A DNA stretch of 64,000 nt, taken from the NCBI GenBank assembly GCA_018340375.1, contig JAFFJZ010000009.1:20104501-20168500 (forward strand). Direction: 5' to 3'. Below the pieces are notes generated by a model. That model did not search any database, was not told the DNA's origin, and saw nothing but the letters and a program-made list of their open reading frames with translations. Source of the stretch: Gonatopus flavifemur. Its lineage: Eukaryota > Arthropoda > Insecta > Hymenoptera > Dryinidae. Made by a program: the position numbers and the translations under genes. This document shows positions 57,400 to 64,000 of the stretch, one piece after another; position 1 is the first letter of the stretch; each line of letters opens with the position of its first letter.

Positions 57400-58583
57400 T
57401 ATATGAATCTATTGCTATTTCTATTTTTTTATTATGTATTTCCCTCTGCGTATTCTTATATTCCTACGGATGAAACCCTAGCCTAGTTCTGCTTGTGAAC
57501 TGTGCACCAATAGTGCCCATTTAATTTCAAGTTTCAAATGAAAGATAAGTCCTCAATTATTACCTAATTATTCGAAAAGCTCCATACTGCTCGTTTCCAA
57601 CGAATCTTGCTATCACTCCATGCTAATTTGCTTAATAGATTCATATTGCACTTATTCTTATTACCAGAACGGAAATCGTTTTGGAGTTGTTTGAGAATCA
57701 TTCGCAGATTGTGTTGATTCACTGATGTTATCAAAAATGTGACAGATTTACAAACACTGGAGGAAATATGGGGAGTTGATCCTCACTTTAATGGCGGATT
57801 CCATCCCCTGGTCGAGGGAGAATTATTTTTCCATCAAAAATAAGGGATTTTTCCTCCATTTTGAGGAACTATTCTGTTTTTTGGGTGTTGAATCCTTCAA
57901 AAAGTAAGGGCAAACTCTACCAAATCCGGATGTCAAGTTCCCTATTCATGGTGGAATATTTTTGGTTAAATATCCCACATTTTTTTTTTACAGTGAATAA
58001 TGAAAACATTCAGAAACAAAATATTTTTCATTTATTGATTCTTGTGTTTATTATATTTTGAAATAATCAAGAAACGTGCTTTTTCATCCACCCTGTTGGT
58101 TCTAATTGTTCAATAAGCTGCTGCGTATAAAAACATACAAATTTATGTACCGCATCAGATCAACGGTTCATGAATGAAAGTTTTAGAGGAAATTGTTTGT
58201 CGAAAGTTGTTGACGAAGTTTTTTCCTAACATTTGGAATATTTATATCTGTCGAACAATGTGGATGGGAGAAATAATTCATGCATACAATTTTGTAATAG
58301 AACATTAAAATTAGTTACGACTTGGAAGTCTGTTAATTGTTTGCATTTTAGCCTCGACATATTTAGCGAATCGAACTTGAATAATATATCAATAAATAAA
58401 ATATTGAAACACAGGTCGAAAAACCTCGATAACGAATGTCTATCTTATGTCCAAGTTTGGTTCTTTCGGAATTTTTATTCATGAGAATAAACACTAGAGC
58501 CGGAGTCGGAGTCGGAAATTTGAAGTGGTCCGGAGTCGGAGTCGGCTGTGTGAAAGCTTCGACTCCGCAGCCCTGATTCCTAT

Positions 58584-58718
58584 CAAGTGCTGCTGTATAT
58601 GATATCTCTGTATAGACAATATCGAAGAACAATCTTATCACCATGGGGAAAACATGATTCACATACGAAATTGATCAAATCATGTATTTTTTATCATCTT
58701 GTGAAGATCAAAGAGTGA
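58584..58718. other. Short gap between hAT element and Harbinger transposase
   Basis: About 135 bp without features. It may contain the end of an intron of the Harbinger gene: the bases just before 58728 read AACTCGTCAG, a possible acceptor. Confidence 0.35.
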
Positions 58719-58985
58719 ACTCGTCAGTATTGGGTTCGACCAATATCTTCTAGCGAAATAAGATCTTCACAAGGGCATTCAAATAATGTAGTCCGTGAAA
58801 TGCATTCTGACACAGATAAATTTCTCAATTATTTTAGAATGTCAGTACTTATGTTCGAAAAATTACTTCAAAAAGTTCAAGCTTTCATCACAAAACAGTA
58901 TTGTATACGAGAACCCATTAGTGCCCGTACCCGGTCAGAAGTATGTTTGAGATACTTAGAATCTGGTGGTAGCAAAGTATCATTA

Positions 58986-59230
58986 CCCGCGTGGAAAAAA
59001 TCAGTATCGCAATGATCGTGGAGAGATCTCTTTACAAAGTATGGGGTTCGGGACTGTCCCATACTCTTGAGAGACTGAAAAAAGTATGTTGGGAGTATGG
59101 GAGAGTTCCAAGCGCCATACTTTGTGAAAAGACTTCCACCAGATCTTTGCCAAATGAATCCGATATTTTAGTAAGCTTGATGCCAGATTTTGCGCGAGAT
59201 CGTTGCCATACGAATTTTTTTCCACACGGG
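58986..59230. mobile_element. MITE inserted in the Harbinger exon
   Basis: The left end CCCGCGTGGAAAAAATCAGT and the reverse complement of the right end CCCGTGTGGAAAAAAATTCG are inverted repeats, followed by CGCAATGATC against GGCAACGATC. The flanks TATCATTA (58978-58985) and TATCATAT (59231-59238) look like an 8-bp duplication with two changed bases, as expected of hAT or P-type insertion. An inner inverted pair (ACAAAGTATGG and CCATACTTTGT) lies at 59035-59125. Confidence 0.78.
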
Positions 59231-59433
59231 TATCATATGCCTACAGAATTGGCGATAATACTATTTCCAAAATCATTCCTGAAACATTCGCCGTAATATG
59301 GGATGTGTTGAAAGACGAAGTGTTCCTATCGCCAACTGCTTCCAACTGGAGAGAAATTGCTGAAGAGTCTTCAGAAAAATGGAATTTTCCAAATTGTATT
59401 GGAGCCGTGGATGGGGAACACGTGATGATTCAA

Positions 59434-60124
59434 GTAAGTTACCCTCCAAGTATGAGGATAACTTTACTTATTAAGTGTCATTTGGATTTCACTTTCTACT
59501 CTGAAAATCTGATTCAAACCTATTGAAGCTGGGAGTTGGATCCAATCAGATTTTTGTGTAGGAATTTGGATATTTTATCTGATTCGATTTCAAACAATAA
59601 CAACCCTGTTTCCATGGCTTTCCTTATCAAATAGAATATCACCAGAAAGTACAAATACGCTAGCATCTGCAGTTTGTAATCATATCCTATATTTGATAAA
59701 GATACCCATACCATTGGGCTTGCCCTGGTTGAAAGAATCCATTGAATCTGACCAACGAAATTTGATGAGATTTGGGAGCCGTCCGAAGGAGCTGATCAAG
59801 ACCAGATCACTTCGATTGATTGAGAAGTGATCTGGTCATGATCATCTGGTCTGATCAGCTACTTCGGAAGGCTCCTTGGTCAGAATATTGTCCGAGATTC
59901 AATAAGATTTGGCGAGCATCAATGAGATTTGGTCAAAATCAATGGATTCCTCCAACCAGGGTGTTGTTGTTTGAAATCAAATCAAAGCTCGTATGTAAAT
60001 TTCTGGACAAAAATTCGATTGGACCCAACTAGGAATTTTAGTAGATTCCAATGGGACTTTTGGTCTCAAATCAATCATAACTAAATCAAAGTAACTAATT
60101 CGTCATAGATGTTCATTCCTACAG
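59434..60124 (+). other. Intron of the Harbinger transposase, containing an inverted-repeat element
   Basis: The donor CAA/GTAAGT and the acceptor CCTACAG/GCG give a phase-0 junction joining HVMIQ to APPNSGS, as in other HARBI1-like proteins. Inside, about 59524-59610 (GTTGGATCCAATCAGATTTT) matches the reverse complement of about 59945-60035. In the middle is a perfect hairpin, GACCAGATCACTTC at 59800 and GAAGTGATCTGGTC at 59823. A MITE has therefore probably inserted in the intron. Confidence 0.8.
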
Positions 60125-60832
60125 GCGCCACCAAATAGCGGGTCAACACATTACAATCATAAGGAGCGACATAGTATCGTCCTCATGGCCGTTGCTGACG
60201 CAGATTATGCATTTTTGTTGGTAGACATAGGAGCACCTGGTAGATGCAGTGATGGAGGAATATTCAATAATAGTATTAGAGGACAAAAACTGATGAGAGA
60301 TGAGTTACAAGTTCCTCCACCTGCATATGTGGCAATGAATGGGCCAGTGCTCACATACGTATTCGTTGGAGATAATGCTTCCAGCTCATCCCTGCACATA
60401 ATGAAACCGTATCCACAAAATAATTTTCTTACCTTTGAACAAAAAGTTTTCAGCTATAGGCTTAGTCGAGCCAGAAGACTCATAGAAAGCGCATTTGGGA
60501 TCCTAGCAGTACGTTGGCGCATTTATCGTAAGGAAATTATTTCTTTCGTAACAATTGCTGAAAATATTGTAAAAGCCTCAACCTGTTCACACAATTTTAT
60601 GATTAAAGAAGAATTGAGAATCCATGAGAAAAAATACACAATTTTAATTTCTGCAGATAAGGATACATCTGTGCTCGGATTACAACCAATTTTGGATGAA
60701 AATGGTGATGAACATTCTGATTCACAGTATGATCAAAGCGCAACTGAAATTAGAAATCTGTTCGCTGAGTATTTTGCGACCAGAGGTGCTGTTTCCTGGC
60801 AAATAGAAAAAGTGTTGAGAAACCAATTTTGA

Positions 60833-61551
60833 TGCTTGATTTCCATCTCACTGATTTTTAAATGTTTTCAAAAGATACATATTTTCCACTATCTCATGAT
60901 TCTTCTTCCTTCGTTCGTTCAATCATTGTAATTCATGAAGAGTCTCCATAACCGAAGATAGAGGATATTTGATTTTTTCTAAGCGTCCTAATACGTAAAT
61001 CCTTACACGAATTTGCGTATATTTTCAGACTTGTCATGCTTAATGTCATTATTCTAATTTGACTTTTCTGTATATTCATTATTACATAATACAAAGATGA
61101 AACAAACAAGATGAAATGAACAAGTTTAAATGAAATATCATTATATTTATATATGTATATAAACATTATGTGATGAAAAGTTGAAAAACAATAGAGGAAT
61201 TTATAAATTTTTATATAACATGAAATCACAACATAATTACATATATTCCTTCCATATTGAGTTATAAAAATGAATGTTTCTGAACAATCTCAAGAACCAA
61301 TTATATTACAGTTCGATGATTAACCTAAAACTCTTTGAAAAAAATCACATTTTTATATGTTGAGTTGAGAATTTAACAAACGTGAATAATTTGTATCCTC
61401 ATAAAAATTAACTTTGATATAAGATCACTAATATTCATATGCTATAATCACCACTAACACTTGACTGTTGATATGTTATGTGATGGATTGTGAGAAAAAA
61501 AAGGTACTTCATCATGAGATGTAAGCAAGAAATTACAAAAATTATTAGATA
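60833..61551. other. Stretch without recognisable gene
   Basis: AT-rich sequence downstream of the Harbinger transposase. No terminal repeat matching an upstream partner was found. Confidence 0.4.
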
Positions 61552-61808
61552 GGGGAGAGTGGGGACACTTGCACCACTTTTTTTTTACATTGTTATAACT
61601 TTCGTGGTTAACTTCATTCGATATATTATTTATGGGATTTTGACAGAGCAAACATTCCTTTCTACGTTGCAAATGATAGCAAGGTCCAATCTAACATCCT
61701 ATCCATGATATAAGTGTTCTTCAAAAACATTGCGTTTGGTGCAACTCTCCCCACATGGCGGGAGACTTGCACCACCCTGTGGGGATATTTGCACCACCCT
61801 GCGAATTA

Positions 61809-61814
61809 GCTCTT

Positions 61815-61866
<52 letters not shown>

Positions 61867-61869
61867 CCT
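61809..61869 (+). repeat. CT microsatellite
   Basis: A run of about 25 CT dinucleotides, slightly interrupted at both ends, inside the TA-flanked element. Confidence 0.9.
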
Positions 61870-61885
61870 GAGTAATTGATCCTCT

Positions 61886-62216
61886 CCCTGCTAAATTTTC
61901 CCAATAAGGACCGATACAAAACGATAAATGTTTCCTATAGTTTTCAATGAGGTTTCTGAATACGGAATTTACGAAGTTATATCGTTATCAAACGATAGAA
62001 CTCTATCGTTCTTTATCGTTTTCTATAAAAATTTAACAGATTGTATAGGGTTTCATCGTGAAATTCGTATAGGAGAAGTATCAGTTATTTGGAAAAAAAT
62101 AGTTATGTGTTCTAGAATAAGTAGTACTTTTCCAAGGTTTCTTCAGAAACCTCATTGAAAACTATAGAAAGAATTTATCGTTTTGTATCGTTCTTTATGG
62201 GGATAATTTAGCAGGG
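61886..62216. mobile_element. MITE nested in the TA-flanked element (arms about 75 bp)
   Basis: The left end CCCTGCTAAATTTTCCCAAT and the reverse complement of the right end CCCTGCTAAATTATCCCCAT continue through CGATACAAAACGATAAAT and CTATAGTTTTCAATGAGGTT. No clear target duplication. Confidence 0.8.
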
Positions 62217-62438
62217 CTAATTGGAATAATAACCACTATTTTCAAATCTATTTATCAGTATTTATTTGAAATGAATAATCAGATATACAAGTGAATAGCT
62301 GAACTTACGATCAAGATGGACTTTATGCAGTTTAGAGTTTGATACTAGCAACAACCTTTTATTGAAAACTAATTGCACAAGAGTGTTTGCTATGAACGGA
62401 GGAAACAAGTGAAATTTGTCACTCCTACCAACTCATAT

Positions 62439-62665
62439 CAGGAGGCATAAACTCAATTGAACGTTCTTGAGACTGATTTCAGCGCCGCCAAGAGGAAGGG
62501 TACTTGAACTAATCTCACATGAAGGCACTGATACTGTGTCACAAACTTTTATGATTTGTTGAGCATTTGTGTAAATGTATCCATGTGAGGTTAGTTCCAG
62601 TAGCCTTCCCCTTGGCGGCGCTAAAGTTCATTATGAGAATTCTCTCATTGAGTTTATCCCCCCTG
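62439..62665. mobile_element. hAT-like MITE nested in the TA-flanked element
   Basis: The ends CAGGAGGCATAAACTCAA and (reverse complement) CAGGGGGGATAAACTCAA continue through AGCGCCGCCAAGAGGAAGG against AGCGCCGCCAAGGGGAAGG. Flanks ACTCATAT and ACTTATAT form an 8-bp duplication with one change, as for hAT. Confidence 0.78.
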
Positions 62666-63362
62666 ACTTATATGAAGTTCTCTTCTGTTCTTCGGAAGAA
62701 CATTCAGATTCGAACATCCGAGTGTACGGATCATTCTGAATACCTGTTCCTATAAAAAAAATGAAACATCGGAAGTGGTGCAAGTATCCCCGCAATTTGT
62801 GGTGCATTGCACCCCTCAGGGCATCAACAGACTACTGATGCTCGCAAAAAAATTCCAGATATTTTCAGTCAAAAAGTGGATCATGAAAATATTGTGCAAC
62901 GATTGTACTTTCGATTGAGATTGGTTTCGTGGTGTTTGGGATCACTTACAGATCATGGGAAACTTTTTCTGAAAAACTAAGGAGACACAAATCAAACGAT
63001 TTTGAGAGTGCCAAACCTTTTGATATCAATAAAAAAACAGAGATTCATTCCACATTCCTGTGAACTCGTGTGGAGTTACGTCATCCATTCAGCAAACGCC
63101 ACGTGCAAGAACAGTTCAGAAATTTTGGAAAATTAAGAGATATCTGCTGTGGTGCATATCACCCCATGGTGCAAGTGTCCCCACTCTCCCCTACACGTGA
63201 ATGCACTTAAAAAATACAACATAAGATGGATAATGGTTTGCATAAAAACGTTTTTGAAATATGTGGAATACAATAAACAAATATCAAAACAAACAAAACC
63301 GTCATCAATCAAAGAGGCAGGATTTTTGAATTGTATTAATCGCACTGACTAGTACTGACATA

Positions 63363-64000
63363 CTACTGTGGGCAAAAAGTAAGGTGAATTTGTTTGTAAA
63401 ATGGGATATCTTCATTTATTCTTCTACATTAATTTCATCCCCCCCAAAGTAATCTCCTCTCGATGAAATACACTCATGCCAACGTTTTCTCCAATCATCG
63501 AAACATGCTAAATAGTCCCTTTCCGGTATAGCCATCAGCGCCTTCTTCGATTCAGCTTTTATCTCCTCAATCGACTCGAAACGCTTTCCCCGGAGTGGTC
63601 TCTTGAGTTTTGGGAATAGCCAGAAGTTACACGGAGCCAAATCAGGCGAATACGGTGGTTGCGTAACGATATGCGTCGAATTTTTGGCGAAATGGTCACG
63701 AAGAACGAGTGCAGTATGAGACGGTGCATTATCGTGATGCAAAAACCAAGAGTTGTTGGCCCATAATTCTGGTCTTAATATCCTTCTGATATTCCGATCA
63801 TATCAGTAAGGTCTCTAACAGTCAACCGACGATTTTTAAGCACCAATTCCTTCACTTCATCGACGTGTTGGTCATCTGTTGACGTCGATGGTCGTCCGGA
63901 GCGCTCCAAGTCATCAAAACGTTCTCGACCCTCTTTGAAGTCTTTGTACCACTCATAAACATTTTTCTGCGACATGGTAGAATCACCAAAGGCCTTCCGC
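63363..64000 (-). mobile_element. Mariner element 3, cut by the window end
   Basis: The end CTACTGTGGGCAAAAAG, preceded by TA (63361-63362), is the same terminal repeat as mariner 1. The transposase reads toward this end on the minus strand. The other end lies beyond 64000. Confidence 0.85.
63416..63975 (-). pseudogene. Mariner transposase 3, internally deleted
   Basis: The N-terminal piece (63975 to about 63775) has NVYEWYKDFKEGRERFDDLE, RSGRPSTSTDDQHVDEVKEL and RRLTVRDLTDMIGISEGY. The sequence then passes directly, in another frame, to the C-terminal piece (63742 to 63416) with HHDNAPSHTALVLRDHFAKN (second Asp), PPYSPDLAPCNFWLFPKLKR (third Asp) and CFDDWRKRWHECISSRGDYF. The segment with the first catalytic Asp (usually following the second helix-turn-helix) is deleted. 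The C-terminal piece is otherwise clean to its stop at 63416-63418. Confidence 0.87.

Larger units (their letters stand above)
54694..58575. mobile_element. hAT-type element, 3.9 kb, no recognisable transposase
   Basis: The ends CAGGGCTGTGGAGTCGGAG and (right, reverse complement) CAGGGCTGCGGAGTCGAAG are hAT-like. ATTCCTAT flanks both sides (54686-54693 and 58576-58583), a perfect 8-bp target duplication. Both ends carry repeated GGAGTCGGAGTCGG subterminal words, in direct orientation and inverted. Nothing inside resembles a hAT transposase. Three MITEs are nested within it. It is probably non-autonomous. Confidence 0.85.
58719..60832 (+). pseudogene. PIF/Harbinger (HARBI1-like) transposase with intron and inserted MITE
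   Basis: Exon pieces 58719-58985 and 59231-59433 encode QYWVRPISSSEIRSS, TDKFLNYFRMSVLMFEKLLQ, REPISARTRSEVCLRYLESG, AYRIGDNTISKIIPETFAVI and NFPNCIGAVDGEHVMIQ (first Asp). After the intron (59434-60124), exon 2 encodes APPNSGSTHYNHKERHSIVL, FLLVDIGAPGRCSDGGIFNN (second Asp) and YRLSRARRLIESAFGILAVR (Glu), ending at 60832. The D-D-E residues of the Harbinger nuclease are intact. The only damage seen is the MITE at 58986-59230 and a missing start. Removing the MITE plus one copy of its 8-bp target duplication restores one frame. The N-terminus may lie in an upstream exon now separated by the hAT insertion. No terminal repeats of the Harbinger element itself were identified. Confidence 0.87.
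61552..63191. mobile_element. TA-flanked DNA element with GGGGAGAGTGGGGACA ends
   Basis: GGGGAGAGTGGGGACACTTG occurs at 61552 and, as reverse complement, at the right end (63191). TA lies outside both. Subterminal words (CTTGCACCACCCTGTGGGGA and variants) recur near 61770-61800 and 62775-62815. No transposase is recognised inside. It contains a CT microsatellite and two nested MITEs. Confidence 0.75.

Noticed and set aside
61809..61869. CRISPR-like or coding repeat
   Set aside because: It is a plain CT microsatellite; no spacer-repeat pattern exists anywhere in the window.

Overview
This is eukaryotic, AT-rich, intron-containing DNA, most likely from an insect. I found no ordinary host gene. 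Almost everything recognisable is a transposable element (TE) or a decayed piece of one: Transib/RAG1-like, P element-like (THAP9-like), PIF/Harbinger, hAT and mariner DNA transposons, a BEL/Pao LTR retrotransposon, two non-LTR retrotransposons, many short inverted-repeat elements (MITEs) and several tandem arrays. The insect assignment rests on this mix of families, an 81-bp intron, GT-AG splice signals and the strong match of several proteins to families I know mainly from insects. I cannot name a species.

Region 1 (1-17 kb). A Transib transposase relic keeps its D-D-E residues and has a convincing phase-2 intron. A 121-bp tandem array follows. Next is a 5.7-kb foldback-like structure (about 3040-8790): outer repeats and three-unit arrays of about 275 bp lie in opposite orientations on both sides of a broken gene of unknown function. 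Further right are inverted arrays of a roughly 20-bp motif, several MITEs and a stand-alone THAP-domain ORF.

Region 2 (17-33 kb). A P-like transposase on the minus strand (17153-20952) has five candidate exons that all join in phase 0. A second P-like transposase lies on the plus strand (26321-29575) with its THAP exons in place. Between them is a 4.6-kb near-palindrome carrying two head-to-head copies of another transposase-like gene. It is inserted in a repeat that recurs inverted at 32.5-32.8 kb.

Region 3 (33-49 kb). Mariner relics 1 and 2 carry the same MITE. A young BEL/Pao element (482-bp LTRs differing at one base, primer-binding site matching tRNA-Tyr, only two in-frame stops) has split the endonuclease domain of an RTE-like LINE.

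Region 4 (49-64 kb). A second, internally deleted LINE is followed by a 3.9-kb hAT-type element with a perfect 8-bp target duplication and no recognisable transposase. Just beyond it is a Harbinger transposase with an intron and an inserted MITE whose removal restores the frame. A TA-flanked element containing two nested MITEs follows, and a third mariner relic is cut by the window end. The genes do not work together as a pathway; the layout records repeated nested insertion.
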